Source: Acidobacteriota bacterium
Lineage (GTDB): Bacteria > Acidobacteriota > Terriglobia > UBA7540
Direction: 5' to 3'
NCBI GenBank assembly: GCA_021827245.1
Contig: JAKAWN010000016.1
Coordinates: 1 to 38,475, forward strand
Length of the DNA: 38,475 nucleotides
The position numbers and the translations under genes are program-made. This document shows positions 1 through 9,343 of this stretch, one piece after another. Below the pieces are notes generated by a model. The model made no database searches and had not been told where the DNA came from. It worked only from the letters and a program-made list of their open reading frames with translations. Numbering within the stretch: the stretch's first letter is position 1; every line of letters starts with the position of its first letter.

Positions 1-1593
1 ATCATGATCCTGGGCGGCGGCCCGAACCGGATCGGCCAGGGTATCGAGTTCGACTACTGTTGCGTTCACGCCAGCCTTGCCCTCAAGGAGGAAGGCTACG
101 AGACGATCATGGTGAACTGCAATCCCGAGACCGTCTCGACCGATTACGACACGTCCGACCGCCTCTACTTTGAGCCGCTGACATTTGAAGACGTGATGTC
201 GATTGTCGAAGAGGAACAGCCGACCGGAGTCATTGTCCAGTTCGGTGGCCAGACACCGCTCAACCTTGCACGGCAACTCAAGGCGGCCGGGGTTCCTATT
301 ATTGGGACCTCGCCCGAATCCATCAACCTCGCTGAGGACCGGAAACACTTCGGAAAACTTCTTCGAGATCTTGGCATTCCGCAACCGGAAAACGGGACAG
401 CCATGAGCGTGGAAGAGGCGCTTGAGGTTGCAGACCGAATCGGCTATCCGGTTCTGGTTCGGCCCTCGTACGTGCTGGGCGGCAGGGCCATGGTGATTGC
501 CTACGACCGCAAGATGCTGGCGAATTACGTGCGCCGCGCTGAAGATCTTGAAAGGGCATTTCCGATCCTGATTGACCGCTTTCTTGAGAATGCTACCGAG
601 GTTGATGTCGACGCCCTATCCGATGGGCGCGATGTCGTGATTGCGGGTATCATGGAGCACATCGAGGAAGCCGGCATTCATTCGGGCGATAGCTCTTGCG
701 TGCTTCCTTCCGTAAACATCTCTGAAGAGAATCGCCGCACCCTTGCCGCCCATACCACAAGGCTGGCACGGGAACTGAATGTTGTTGGCTTGATGAACAC
801 GCAATATGCCATCCAGAATGGGAAGGTTTTTGTTCTTGAAGTCAATCCACGCGCTTCACGCACGGTGCCATACGTCAGCAAAGCCACCGGCGTGCCGCTG
901 GCCAAGGTTGCAGCACGCCTAATGGTGGGTCAAGAGCTAAGTAGCTTTGGTTTGGACCCCGAGCTTCCGGTCCACCATTTTTACGTAAAGTCTCCGGTGT
1001 TCCCTTTCCAGAAATTTCCGGGTGTCGACACGGTGCTGGGTCCCGAGATGAAATCAACCGGAGAAGTGATGGGCGTGGCCGACCGCTTTGGCCTGGCTTT
1101 TGCCAAGGCCCAACTGGCCGCAGGACAGAAGATCGCGATGAACGGCAAAGTGTTTATTTCTGTCAACGATCACGACAAGGCGCATGCCGTTGCTCTTGCA
1201 CGTGACCTTGCCGGGCTCGGCTTCAAACTCATCGCAACCCGCGGGACTGCTGCGGCTATTCGAGCGGCAAAAATCAAGGTGGAGCGGGTCTACAAAGTGG
1301 AAGAAGGGCGTCCGAACGTGGTGGACCATATCAAGAACGCTTCCATCGACCTCATCATTAATACGCCGCTCGGCAGGGATTCACGGTACGATGAAAAAGC
1401 AATCCGGCGTGCGGCCGTCCAGCACGGTGTAACCTGTATTACCACGATCTCCGCGGCGACCGCTGCCGTGAACGGCATCCGCGCCCAGCGCGAACGTGGA
1501 ATCGAAGTGGCCTGCCTGCAGGAACTCCATATCAGGGATCGAGCGATGGCCCAGAGTTCTGTCGTAAGCAGGACGCTCAACCCAGGTGGCTGA
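1..1593 (+). CDS. carB: Carbamoyl-phosphate synthase large subunit, C-terminal part
   Basis: This is the 3' half of carB; the gene runs off the left edge, so the first ATG at base 4 is internal and the frame is open from base 1. The enzyme makes carbamoyl phosphate from glutamine-derived ammonia, bicarbonate and two ATP for pyrimidine and arginine synthesis. The visible 530 residues start in the second half of the protein with the [15 protein letters not shown] loop. The second ATP-grasp domain follows, with [12 protein letters not shown] and the metal/ATP motif [12 protein letters not shown] near residues 277-290. The last 140 or so residues are the MGS-like allosteric domain ([10 protein letters not shown] onward, with TRGTAAAI). 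The stop overlaps a possible GTG start of the next gene. Identification is secure; regulation cannot be judged because the 5' end is missing. Confidence 0.97.
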   Translation: MMILGGGPNRIGQGIEFDYCCVHASLALKEEGYETIMVNCNPETVSTDYDTSDRLYFEPLTFEDVMSIVEEEQPTGVIVQFGGQTPLNLARQLKAAGVPIIGTSPESINLAEDRKHFGKLLRDLGIPQPENGTAMSVEEALEVADRIGYPVLVRPSYVLGGRAMVIAYDRKMLANYVRRAEDLERAFPILIDRFLENATEVDVDALSDGRDVVIAGIMEHIEEAGIHSGDSSCVLPSVNISEENRRTLAAHTTRLARELNVVGLMNTQYAIQNGKVFVLEVNPRASRTVPYVSKATGVPLAKVAARLMVGQELSSFGLDPELPVHHFYVKSPVFPFQKFPGVDTVLGPEMKSTGEVMGVADRFGLAFAKAQLAAGQKIAMNGKVFISVNDHDKAHAVALARDLAGLGFKLIATRGTAAAIRAAKIKVERVYKVEEGRPNVVDHIKNASIDLIINTPLGRDSRYDEKAIRRAAVQHGVTCITTISAATAAVNGIRAQRERGIEVACLQELHIRDRAMAQSSVVSRTLNPGG

Positions 1594-1597
1594 ATTC

Positions 1598-2524
1598 ATG
1601 ACAAGCAAAGAAATTGTGTCCAATCTTAAGGGAGTCTTTGTCCCAATTGTGACACCGTACAATCGCCGCGGGGATATCGACGAAGCCGGTTTTCAATCCA
1701 ACGTTCGGCGTTATGTCACGGAAGGCATTAACGGAGTTCTTGTGGCGGGTTCCACTGGCGAAGGGCCTTATCTGGCCGAACACGAAAGGCTGCGCCTGGT
1801 GGAACTGGCACGGCCGCTGATTCCGCCGCCGCAACTTCTGCTGGTTGGAACAGGCGTCGAAACCACGCGCCAGACGATTCATCTGAGCAAGGAGGCCGTT
1901 GCCCGCGGCGCCGACGCAGTGCTGGTGCTGACCCCAAGCTACTTTAAGAATCGCATGAACGCTGCCACTTTGACAGCGCACTTCTCGACGATTGCGGATG
2001 CGCTGCGGCGTCCGCTCATGATTTACTCGATTCCTCAATTTACCGGGATTCACATGGAACCGGCGACGATCGGCCGCCTGTCGCGACACGGCAACATAGC
2101 CGGACTCAAGGAAAGCTCAGGCAACGTCGATCTCTTGCGCGAGGTCGTTCAGAAGGCAGTCCCCGGATTCCGCATCCTTGCAGGGTCGGCGCTGATCATG
2201 ATCGAGGCGCTGCAAACGGGGGCATCTGGGGCGATTCTTGGCCCCGCAAACTACATTCCGGACATTTGCGTTGATCTTTACAGGCTCTACTGCCGGGGAG
2301 AGGTCGAGAAGGCGCTGGAAATCGAACACCGCCTTGTGCCCTTGGTGCAGGAAGTGAATGTTCGTTGTGGGATTCCCGGAGTCAAATACGCGGCTGACTT
2401 GTGTGGTTATAAGGGCGGAAAGCCTCGCGGTCCTCTGCTGCCATTGGGGTCTGCTGAGGAGCGCAGGGTAGCAACCGCTCTCCGGAAGGCTGGCATTCGC
2501 CTGAACCGGCGCGCGGCTGCCTGA
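1598..2524 (+). CDS. Dihydrodipicolinate synthase/N-acetylneuraminate lyase family aldolase
   Basis: A 308-residue class I aldolase of the DapA/NanA superfamily. Seen: GSTGE at residues 51-55 (the usual pyruvate-carboxylate-binding GTTGE), Tyr143 in YSIPQFTG, and the Schiff-base lysine Lys171 in GLKESSGN. The Tyr-to-Lys spacing of 28 equals that of E. coli DapA (Tyr133, Lys161). The Arg that follows the Tyr in true dihydrodipicolinate synthases (YNVPSRTG) is Phe148 here, so lysine synthesis is doubtful. A 2-keto-3-deoxy-sugar acid or 4-hydroxy-2-oxoglutarate type aldolase is more likely (inference). ATG at 1598 is chosen because AGGTGG at 1584-1589 gives 8-base spacing; the alternative GTG at 1586 would overlap carB by 8 bases. 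Either way it is probably co-transcribed with carB. Confidence 0.88.
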   Translation: MTSKEIVSNLKGVFVPIVTPYNRRGDIDEAGFQSNVRRYVTEGINGVLVAGSTGEGPYLAEHERLRLVELARPLIPPPQLLLVGTGVETTRQTIHLSKEAVARGADAVLVLTPSYFKNRMNAATLTAHFSTIADALRRPLMIYSIPQFTGIHMEPATIGRLSRHGNIAGLKESSGNVDLLREVVQKAVPGFRILAGSALIMIEALQTGASGAILGPANYIPDICVDLYRLYCRGEVEKALEIEHRLVPLVQEVNVRCGIPGVKYAADLCGYKGGKPRGPLLPLGSAEERRVATALRKAGIRLNRRAAA

Positions 2525-2639
2525 TTTTTCAATTCCAATCCGAATCCTAAACAACCTTTGCAGCATCGATAAAGGAGTTGCCGCGAGCTTCGCTGGGGTG
2601 TTGTTGCGTTTGTATCAGCAGTGTAGCATTGGAGAATTT

Positions 2640-4277
2640 ATGGATTGCGTGTCGCGGCCTTATTCTCGAATCCCGAAATCCAGCAAGCTGCTTGTGGATT
2701 ATCTCGAGCATTTCGAGCGCGTTGAGCGATTCTACAATGGGTCGCCTTTCCGTTCGGACACGTACAGACGGCTGGAAGGGGAACTTCGCGGCTTCAACAT
2801 CGACCGTGAGGCTCTTGTCAGGATTTTGCTGCGACAGAATGAGGCTTTTGGGGCAGGCGAGGAGACAATCGCGAATATCCGCCGCCTTGCCGACCCGGAC
2901 ACTTTCGCAGTCGTCACCGGCCAGCAAGTGGGCCTCTTCTCCGGCCCGGCGTTTACCCTTTATAAGGCATTGACAACGGTGCGCGTGTCGCAGTCGCTCG
3001 CTTCCCAGGGCCTGAAGACGGTTCCGGTCTTCTGGCTGGCTACCGAGGACCACGATCTGGAGGAAGTCGCCCAGGCTTATACACTCAACGACGAATACGA
3101 AAAGATCCCTTTACATGATCCAGGTGAACGGCCCGCGCCGCAATCTCCGGTCGGACGCGTCAGGCTGACGCCGGCTGTTATCGGGGCCCTCGATCGGCTG
3201 GAAGCGACCCTGCCTGCTGGTGATGACCGTGCGCAATTGCTTGCAGACCTTCGATCATCGTATCAGCCCGGCGCAACGTGGTCACATTCATTCGCAAAGT
3301 TCTTGACGCGGCTTTGTGGCCGCTGGGGCGTCGTGCTGCTTGATCCGATGGATGAGGCCATCCATTGCTTGGGTGTTCCCATCTACCAGGAAGCTCTCCG
3401 GCAGGCAGACGAGTTGAGAATGAAACTTCAGGACCGTTCCCAAGATCTGGTCAAGGCTGGCTACCACGCGCAGGTTCACATTGCGGAAGATTCAACGCTG
3501 CTCTTTGCGGAAAGGGACGGCGATCGATTTCCCGTGCATGCAATTGCCGCAGACGGCAAGAATAGATTTTCCATCGGTGAAGGTCAAAAAATCCGGATGG
3601 AAGAGCTGACATCCGAGTGCAAAGAAAAACCGCTCAATTTCTCTGCCAATGTGCTGCTCCGTCCGCTCTTGCAGGATAGCCTGTTGCCAACTATTGCTTA
3701 CGTCGCCGGGCCTTCCGAGCTTGCCTATCTGGGCCAGGCACAGGTTCTTTATTCTGCTTTTGGCCGCCCCATGCCCGCGGTTTTCCCTCGAAGCGGCTTT
3801 ACCCTGATTGACCGCCGCATTGAACGGTGGATGGAAAAATACCAGGTGGCGATTGATGACGTCTGGGAGGGCAAAGAACATTTGAGTCACCGCATCGCTT
3901 CTACTGTCTTTGCCGAAGGATGGTCGGAGCGCTTCAATCAGGCGGAACAGGACCTTGCTCATCTGCTTGCACGGCTGAGAAAAGATATAGAAGCTCTCGA
4001 CCCTACCCTGGTTGATGCGCTGAATCACGCGGAAGAAAAGATTCAATATCAGGTTGAGAGGCTGAAAGGCAAGATGACACGTTCGGCGCTCAGCAAGTCC
4101 GAAGTTCTTGCCCGCCATGAGCAGGCGCTTCTCAGTGCCATTACACCTGACAGGGAATTACAGGAACGCAGCGTGAGCGGAGTCTACTTTCTGGGCCGCG
4201 CCGGCTATGGGTTGCTCGACCGCTTGCTCGAGCATATACCCGCCGACACTTCCGATCACCGTGTCATGAATTTCTGA
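2640..4277 (+). CDS. bshC: Bacillithiol biosynthesis cysteine-adding enzyme BshC
   Basis: A 545-residue cytosolic protein of the BshC family, which is assigned the last step of bacillithiol synthesis, joining cysteine to glucosaminyl-malate. Seen: the family hallmarks VVTGQQVGLFSGP (about residues 89-101) and PVFWLATEDHDLEEV (about 129-143), both from the nucleotidyltransferase-like core, and a C-terminal helical coiled-coil region (about 430-510) typical of BshC. Length matches the family (about 540). ATG at 2640 is chosen because GGAG at 2631-2634 lies five bases before it; an in-frame GTG at 2598 would add 14 residues. No bshA or bshB is in the window. Bacillithiol in acidobacteria is inferred from gene presence only. 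Confidence 0.95.
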   Translation: MDCVSRPYSRIPKSSKLLVDYLEHFERVERFYNGSPFRSDTYRRLEGELRGFNIDREALVRILLRQNEAFGAGEETIANIRRLADPDTFAVVTGQQVGLFSGPAFTLYKALTTVRVSQSLASQGLKTVPVFWLATEDHDLEEVAQAYTLNDEYEKIPLHDPGERPAPQSPVGRVRLTPAVIGALDRLEATLPAGDDRAQLLADLRSSYQPGATWSHSFAKFLTRLCGRWGVVLLDPMDEAIHCLGVPIYQEALRQADELRMKLQDRSQDLVKAGYHAQVHIAEDSTLLFAERDGDRFPVHAIAADGKNRFSIGEGQKIRMEELTSECKEKPLNFSANVLLRPLLQDSLLPTIAYVAGPSELAYLGQAQVLYSAFGRPMPAVFPRSGFTLIDRRIERWMEKYQVAIDDVWEGKEHLSHRIASTVFAEGWSERFNQAEQDLAHLLARLRKDIEALDPTLVDALNHAEEKIQYQVERLKGKMTRSALSKSEVLARHEQALLSAITPDRELQERSVSGVYFLGRAGYGLLDRLLEHIPADTSDHRVMNF

Positions 4278-4356
4278 TCTCTGAATCTTCGTCGAGCGCC
4301 AGTCCTGCCTCTGTTTCATGGAATTGCCGGACAGGGAATCCGGGAAATCTCTTTGT

Positions 4357-4362
4357 TATAAT
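4357..4362 (+). promoter_or_regulatory. Candidate -10 element before the YjbQ-family gene
   Basis: A perfect TATAAT, about 59 bases before the ATG at 4421, in the 143-base gap after bshC. No good -35 hexamer is present at 16-18 base spacing (TTGCCG at 4324-4329 is too far). It suggests that the yjbQ-hemW pair has its own promoter. Only one box is visible, so confidence is limited. Confidence 0.35.
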
Positions 4363-4420
4363 GAATCAGCCATTCTTTAAATCTTAGAGGATTGGTGAAG
4401 GGCGAGAAGAGGAGGGAACA

Positions 4421-4867
4421 ATGTCTGAACAAGCAGCGAAAGCCTCGATTCAGAGCAAACCGCAGAACCAGCATCATGCTCTTCACATTGAAACGCACTC
4501 CCGCGTGGAGTTCAAAGATATCACCGGCCAGATCGAGCGCCTGATCGAGCAATCGGGGATTGAAAGCGGCCAATGCCACGTGTTTGTCCCTCACACCACC
4601 GCCGCGATTCTGATCAACGAGAACTACGACCCTGCCCTGCGCCAGGACATCGCTGATTTCCTAAAGAAGCTTGCCCCCCCCGATGTGGATTATCAGCATA
4701 ACGACGGCAATTGCGATTCTCATCTGAAAGCGGCCCTCATCGGCGCCTCGAAGACCTTGCTGATTGAAAACCACCGGCTTCTGCTGGGGCGCTGGCAGGG
4801 TGTTTACTTCTGCGAATTTGACGGGCCACGCCGGCGTGATTTGCACATCAAGCTCGTCGCGGATTAG
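4421..4867 (+). CDS. yjbQ: YjbQ/UPF0047 family protein (secondary thiamine-phosphate synthase-like)
   Basis: A 148-residue small protein of the YjbQ (UPF0047) family. Seen: the family core HVFVPHTTAAILINE, then DxxHNDGNCDSHLKAALIG and the C-terminal GRWQGVYFCEFDGPRRR, which hold the conserved His, Asn and Glu residues of the trimeric fold. E. coli YjbQ has weak thiamine-phosphate synthase activity, from which the database name comes; its real job is unclear. The first 20 or so residues (Gln/Ala/Lys-rich) are longer than usual. ATG at 4421 has a strong upstream GGAGGG. hemW starts two bases after the stop, so the two are surely co-transcribed and probably translationally coupled. Confidence 0.93.
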   Translation: MSEQAAKASIQSKPQNQHHALHIETHSRVEFKDITGQIERLIEQSGIESGQCHVFVPHTTAAILINENYDPALRQDIADFLKKLAPPDVDYQHNDGNCDSHLKAALIGASKTLLIENHRLLLGRWQGVYFCEFDGPRRRDLHIKLVAD

Positions 4868-4869
4868 CC

Positions 4870-6051
4870 ATGGAAACGCTGGGCGTCTATCTCCAGGTTC
4901 CTTTCTGTGCCTCGAAGTGTAGCTTCTGCAATTTCAGTTCGCGCGTGGCTCCCCAAAGCGTCTACGATCGCTATTGTCAGGCTCTCATTGAAGAGATTAA
5001 ACACCTTCCTGAGTTTTACGCAGCCGGCGGAATCGCACGTGGGTTGTTAAAGGCTCCCGTCGATTCGGTCTATATCGGGGGCGGCACGCCATCGCTCCTT
5101 GGCGCTGAGCGCCTGGCAAACATGGTCGGGAATCTCCAGCATCAATTCAGGATTGAATCATCCGCCGAGTTTACCCTGGAAGTCACACCGGGTTCTGCGG
5201 ATGGAACTCTCCTGAATCGCGTACTGGGGCTTGGTGTAAATCGGCTCAGTATTGGCGCGCAGTCTTTTGCGGATGTCGAACTCCGCTCGGTGGGAAGGCT
5301 GCACTCGGCTGAGGACACGCGGGCACTCATTCGATCGGCGAGAGAGCAGGGGTTTGCGAATATCAGTCTGGATCTGATTGCGGGCCTGCCTTACCAGTCC
5401 GCGGAATCATGGTCGTCATCATTGCATTCGGCAGTTGCTGAACGGCCCGAACACATCTCGATTTATCTTTTTGAAATTGACGAAAAAAGCCGGCTCGGCA
5501 TTGAGGTTTTGCAGCACGGAACGCGCTACCATAGCGAGATGGTTCCGGATGAAAAGTTTATGGCGGACGCCTACGATCAGGCCCGCAAATTTCTTTGCAG
5601 GCATGGATACATTCAATACGAAATCTCAAATTTCGCTCTGCCGGGTTTCGAGTCGATTCATAATCGCAAGTACTGGCAACTGAAACCCTATCTCGGCCTG
5701 GGGGCAGGGGCGCATTCGTTCGATGGGCTGTGCCGCTGGGCGAATACGACCCAAGTGGAAGAGTACGAACGCCGCCTGGAACGAGGCGAATCGCCGGTTT
5801 GCGAGCAGCATACACTATCTTCTCATGCCAGCATCGAGGAGTTTTTCTTCCTTGGGTTGCGCCAAACAGAGGGTATCGATCTGGCGGAAGCCGAAAGACG
5901 CTGGGGACAAGCGCTTGTTGGACAATGGGCGCAAAAGATCGACAGCCTCGAACGGAACGGCTGGCTTGAGCGAGCCGACGGACGCATTCGTCTTGCCGAC
6001 GGCGCTTTGCTCGTTTCAAACGAGGTCTTTCAGGAATTCATCGGCGTATAG
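4870..6051 (+). CDS. hemW: HemW, radical SAM heme chaperone
   Basis: A 393-residue radical SAM protein. The cluster motif is Cys13-x3-Cys17-x2-Cys20 followed by Asn-Phe22. HemN coproporphyrinogen oxidases carry CxxxCxxCxC; the absence of the fourth cysteine is the established mark of HemW, which binds heme and inserts it into respiratory proteins and is not a porphyrin oxidase. Also seen: SVYIGGGTPSLL (SAM-binding GGGTP), NRLSIGAQSF and ISLDLIAGLP, then the HemN C-terminal domain (YEISNFALPG, NRKYW, GLGAGAHSF). Many annotations call such genes 'oxygen-independent coproporphyrinogen III oxidase'; that would be wrong here. A cytochrome c gene lies at 27349, but there is no direct link. Confidence 0.95.
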   Translation: METLGVYLQVPFCASKCSFCNFSSRVAPQSVYDRYCQALIEEIKHLPEFYAAGGIARGLLKAPVDSVYIGGGTPSLLGAERLANMVGNLQHQFRIESSAEFTLEVTPGSADGTLLNRVLGLGVNRLSIGAQSFADVELRSVGRLHSAEDTRALIRSAREQGFANISLDLIAGLPYQSAESWSSSLHSAVAERPEHISIYLFEIDEKSRLGIEVLQHGTRYHSEMVPDEKFMADAYDQARKFLCRHGYIQYEISNFALPGFESIHNRKYWQLKPYLGLGAGAHSFDGLCRWANTTQVEEYERRLERGESPVCEQHTLSSHASIEEFFFLGLRQTEGIDLAEAERRWGQALVGQWAQKIDSLERNGWLERADGRIRLADGALLVSNEVFQEFIGV

Positions 6052-6095
6052 AAGTGTACAGACACTAGGAGTGCAGATAGTGCAATGGCCCAATC

Positions 6096-7151
6096 ATGAT
6101 TGATCTGCGTAGTGATACGGTGACCCGTCCGACTCCGGCAATGCGGCGTGCCATGGCTTCGGCCGAGGTGGGTGATGACGTCTATCGCGAAGATCCGACG
6201 GTCAATAAACTAGAGGAACGCGCGGCGGAAATCTTCGAAAAGGAAGCCGCGCTTTTTGTCGCCTCCGGGACCATGGGTAATCAGACAGCGATCAAGGTCC
6301 ACACCAGCCATGGCCAGGATGTGATTTGTGAAGAGCGATCTCACATCTACGTGCACGAGATGGGAATGATGTCCGCATTCTCAGGATGCATGGCACGCAC
6401 GATTTACGCGCCTGACGGAATTCTGGCCTGGGGTCTCATTGAGCCGCTCGTCAATACCGGCAGCGGCAGCGATTTCCACAGCAGGACGGGACTGGTCGAA
6501 ATCGAGAACACTTCAAATCTTGCCGGTGGATCGGTCTACTCGATCGATGTTTCGGATGAAATCTGCGGCCGTGCGCATCAACTTGGTATTCCGGTACATC
6601 TGGACGGGGCCCGAATCTTTAACGCTGCCACGGCATTGCAACGCTCAGTGGTTGATCTGACGCGCAATTTCGATTCGGTTATGTTCTGCCTGTCGAAAGG
6701 ACTTGGGGCCCCGGTTGGTTCAATGCTGGCGGGGAGCAGGGCATTCATCGATGAGGCTCGCCGTGTACGCAAAATGCTTGGCGGCGGAATGCGCCAGGCA
6801 GGGATTCTGGCCGCCGCCGGCCTTGTTGCGCTTGAGGAAAGCCCCGAGCGATTGCACGTGGACCACGAGAATGCCAGATTTCTGGCTGAAGGGCTGGCGG
6901 AAATTCCCGGCGTGAAGATCGATCCTGCCAAAGTCAAAACGAACATCTTGTTCTTCGATGTTTCAGCTAGCGGACTCACAGCGCACGAAGTTTCAAAGGG
7001 TCTTGCTGAGCAGGGAGTGCTGGCTGACGCAACAAGCCCCACAAGCATACGCATGGTGACCCATTACGACGTTGATCGTGCTGGATGCGCGCGCGCCCTT
7101 CAAGTGCTGCACGACGTTCTCTCCGGCGTTCGCCGGACTGCAATTGTTTGA
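6096..7151 (+). CDS. ltaE: Low-specificity L-threonine aldolase
   Basis: A 351-residue PLP enzyme of the threonine aldolase (beta-eliminating lyase) family that splits L-threonine or L-allo-threonine into glycine and acetaldehyde. Seen: the N-terminal [15 protein letters not shown] signature, [32 protein letters not shown] (the Asp that contacts the PLP pyridine nitrogen) and the Schiff-base lysine Lys201 in [12 protein letters not shown]. Length is normal. It lies 44 bases after hemW on the same strand and could be read from the same transcript. A GC-rich inverted repeat follows the stop. Confidence 0.95.
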   Translation: MIDLRSDTVTRPTPAMRRAMASAEVGDDVYREDPTVNKLEERAAEIFEKEAALFVASGTMGNQTAIKVHTSHGQDVICEERSHIYVHEMGMMSAFSGCMARTIYAPDGILAWGLIEPLVNTGSGSDFHSRTGLVEIENTSNLAGGSVYSIDVSDEICGRAHQLGIPVHLDGARIFNAATALQRSVVDLTRNFDSVMFCLSKGLGAPVGSMLAGSRAFIDEARRVRKMLGGGMRQAGILAAAGLVALEESPERLHVDHENARFLAEGLAEIPGVKIDPAKVKTNILFFDVSASGLTAHEVSKGLAEQGVLADATSPTSIRMVTHYDVDRAGCARALQVLHDVLSGVRRTAIV

Positions 7152-7168
7152 GAATGCAAGGTATGGTC

Positions 7169-7186
7169 CGGCCAACCCTGTGGCCG
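7169..7186 (+). terminator. Inverted repeat after the threonine aldolase gene
   Basis: CGGCCA (7169-7174), loop of six, TGGCCG (7181-7186): a perfect 6-base GC-rich stem 18 bases after the ltaE stop. No run of T follows, so it is a weak intrinsic terminator at best. Confidence 0.3.
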
Positions 7187-7194
7187 CTTCAGGA

Positions 7195-7222
7195 TCACAC
7201 GAACCTATGGAAGTTCATGTGA
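7195..7222. terminator. Long inverted repeat between convergent genes
   Basis: Arms of 10 bases (7195-7204 and 7213-7222, one G-U pair) around an 8-base spacer, lying between the stop of the plus-strand aldolase (7151) and the stop of the minus-strand TPR gene (7232-7234). The position suggests a bidirectional transcription stop, although neither side has a clear T tract. Confidence 0.4.
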
Positions 7223-7231
7223 ATCGGACCT

Positions 7232-7999
7232 TCAGCGTTTTTTCCGGGCTTTTTGGGTGTAAAGCATGCCCAGGACTTCCACGTAATGGTCCCGGTATGA
7301 AGTGTCATGCGGATCCATTTGAGTGCAGATCCGATATTCCTTGAGCGCCTGCTGGAGGTCTCCGAGTTTTTCAAGTGCGAACGCCAGGCCACTGTGGGCC
7401 TCCACGCGGTTGGGCTCGAGGTGAATTGCTTCAAGCATTTCCACCCGCGCTCTTTCCCAATCATGAAACATCATGAAGGTGATTCCCAGTTCGCGGTGCA
7501 AATCGCCGTTTCTGGGGTCAAGCTGGGTTGCCTTGCGAAGAAGCTCGACAGCTTCCTTGAACTGACCGCTTGCTCTCAACTGAACAGCTTGTGAAACCAT
7601 GCGCCTCAGTTTTCTTTTTGCTTCGGCTGCGGCGAGTGGCGAGATTTGCGATGCTTGTGAGGACGTGGCGGCTGTGTGAGCATCGACCTGTATCTCCTGC
7701 CCAGCCTCCGTTCGGATGAAATAGGACATTTCGCGTTGGCCCGGACACTGGACGTGAAGGTAATGGTCTCCCGGATCAACTGATTTGACCGACAGCACTC
7801 CCCTGACGCCTGTCAATCCTGAACCCTCGCCATCAATATCCACCCTGCAACCCGGTAGCCTGGAATCGACAACAACAGTTGCAAACAGATCTGCCTTTAC
7901 GTTCTTCTTCGATTTGCTGTGGAACCACTTGGGGAGAGCATAGGCATTGCCAGCCAAGGCTAGCGATAGTGCGAGAACGACGTGAAAGCGACTCTTCAT
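7232..7999 (-). CDS. Exported PEGA-like/TPR repeat protein
   Basis: I do not recognise a specific family. From ATG at 7999 (chosen because the signal peptide then starts properly with MKSRFHVVLALSLALAGNAYA) it is 255 residues; GTG at 8023 and ATG at 8011 are in-frame alternatives. After the signal peptide there is a beta-rich segment of about 70 residues (VVVDSRLPGCRVDIDGEGSG onward) resembling PEGA-type domains. Then come about three tetratricopeptide repeats (AVQLRASGQFKEAVELLRKA, DLHRELGITFMMFHDWERA, VEAHSGLAFALEKLGDLQQA). Such proteins usually act as periplasmic scaffolds. The gene is divergent from the acyl-CoA dehydrogenase and convergent with the aldolase, so it is its own transcription unit. 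The tail is basic (KARKKR). Confidence 0.8.
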   Translation of the reverse strand: MKSRFHVVLALSLALAGNAYALPKWFHSKSKKNVKADLFATVVVDSRLPGCRVDIDGEGSGLTGVRGVLSVKSVDPGDHYLHVQCPGQREMSYFIRTEAGQEIQVDAHTAATSSQASQISPLAAAEAKRKLRRMVSQAVQLRASGQFKEAVELLRKATQLDPRNGDLHRELGITFMMFHDWERARVEMLEAIHLEPNRVEAHSGLAFALEKLGDLQQALKEYRICTQMDPHDTSYRDHYVEVLGMLYTQKARKKR

Positions 8000-8094
8000 C
8001 ACCGGCGCCATCAATGTTAGCACAGAACCTCGCGCTTGGACTGCGTGTCAGGCTTGTAGGATGCCCCGGCCAGCAAGTCCGCTATGCTTAACCA

Positions 8095-8103
8095 TGTTAG
8101 AAT
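8095..8103 (+). promoter_or_regulatory. Candidate extended -10 promoter for the acyl-CoA dehydrogenase operon
   Basis: TGTTAGAAT matches an extended -10 box (TG-n-TAnnAT). It lies about 45 bases before the proposed CTG start at 8148, giving a leader of roughly 38 bases. No clear -35 is seen, which is tolerated with extended -10 boxes. Confidence 0.35.
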
Positions 8104-8147
8104 AGGCATGAATCGGGTGCCCGCGGAGACCGGGAAGGGGGTGGCCG

Positions 8148-9296
8148 CTGAACTTCGAACTGACCGACGAAGAGTGCGAGATCAGGGATTCGGTAAGAGA
8201 ATTTGCGGAAAAGGAAATTCGCCCTCACGTTCGCGAATGGGACGAGGCTGAGCATTTTCCACAAGAGCTTATTCCCAAACTGGCCGAACTGGGACTGATG
8301 GGTGTCACGATCCCTGCCGAATACGGCGGTGCTGCTTTCGGCTATATCCCCTATGTTATTGCGATTGAAGAGCTTGCTCGCGTGGATGGCTCTATCGCCC
8401 TGGCGCTGGCGGCACACAATTCCTTGTGCGCAAACCACATCCTGCTTGCCGGGACTGAGGAACAAAAGCACAAGTACCTTGTCCCCCTGGCACAGGGTAC
8501 GAAGCTTGGGTGCTGGAGCCTGACGGAGCCTGACGCAGGCTCGGATGCTGGCGGCACACGGACGACTGCTCAGCTTGAAGGTAATACATGGATTCTAAAC
8601 GGTTCGAAAACATTTACCACCAACAGCCACTATGCCGATATCTGCGTGGCAATGGCTGTTACCGATAAGGGGAAACGCAAGCACGGCATCTCCGCTTTTA
8701 TCATTGAAAAGGGCACTCCAGGTTTTCAGCCTGGAAAAATAGAGAGCAAGCTGGGAATGCGGGCAAGCAATACCGGGGAAGTCATCTTTGACGACTGCAG
8801 AATTCCACGGGAGAATTGCCTTGGCGAGTGCGGTCACGGATTTATTGACAGCCTGAGAGTTCTTGACGGAGGGCGAATCTCAATTGCTGCGCTGGCTGTC
8901 GGCATGGCCCAGGGCGCGTTTGAAGCCTCGCTCAATTACTCCAAGCAGCGCGAACAATTTGGGAAGCCCATCTCGAGCTTTCAGGCCGTGCGATTCAAGC
9001 TTGCCGATATGGCGACAGAAATCGAAGCAGCCAGGCTCCTGACCTGGCACGCCGCAGCGCTCGCGACACAGGGCAAGAGGGTGACACGTGAAAGTTCCAT
9101 CGGCAAACTGTTTGCCAGTGAAGTTGCCGTCAGGGTTGCAAACGAAGCGGTTCAAATTCACGGCGGCTATGGTTTTATCAAGGACTATCCGGTGGAAAAG
9201 TTCTACCGCGACGTCAAGATATGTACGATCGGCGAGGGAACCAGCGAAATTCAGCGCCTGATTATCGCTCGTGAGTCGCTTGGGGAACCGATGTAG
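8148..9296 (+). CDS. Acyl-CoA dehydrogenase (short-chain type), apparent CTG start
   Basis: FAD enzyme that makes the alpha,beta double bond in acyl-CoA, first step of beta-oxidation or branched-chain amino acid breakdown. The first in-frame ATG (8298) would remove about 50 residues of the N-terminal helical domain. The frame continues upstream with [19 protein letters not shown], the normal family N-terminus, back to CTG at 8148. An in-frame stop sits at 8109-8111 and there is no ATG, GTG or TTG in between. AAGGGGGTG just before fits a ribosome site. From the CTG the protein is 382 residues, the usual length. Seen: the FAD-binding [33 protein letters not shown], and the catalytic Glu363 in [11 protein letters not shown] sequencing frameshift joined to ATG 8108 is the alternative. 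It heads an operon with meaB and mce. Confidence 0.9.
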   Translation: MNFELTDEECEIRDSVREFAEKEIRPHVREWDEAEHFPQELIPKLAELGLMGVTIPAEYGGAAFGYIPYVIAIEELARVDGSIALALAAHNSLCANHILLAGTEEQKHKYLVPLAQGTKLGCWSLTEPDAGSDAGGTRTTAQLEGNTWILNGSKTFTTNSHYADICVAMAVTDKGKRKHGISAFIIEKGTPGFQPGKIESKLGMRASNTGEVIFDDCRIPRENCLGECGHGFIDSLRVLDGGRISIAALAVGMAQGAFEASLNYSKQREQFGKPISSFQAVRFKLADMATEIEAARLLTWHAAALATQGKRVTRESSIGKLFASEVAVRVANEAVQIHGGYGFIKDYPVEKFYRDVKICTIGEGTSEIQRLIIARESLGEPM

Positions 9297-9343
9297 CGAT
9301 CCTGTGATGAGGCCGGCCTCAAAGGGGCGCGCATGATGATTCG

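Noticed and set aside
4870..6051. Naming this gene hemN (coproporphyrinogen oxidase)
   Set aside because: The fourth Cys of the HemN CxxxCxxCxC motif is absent (Phe22); the pattern is that of HemW.
8108..8260. ATG 8108 frame as the start of the acyl-CoA dehydrogenase
   Set aside because: It is in a different frame from the enzyme and gives an unrelated Arg-rich peptide ending at a stop; only an indel would join it.
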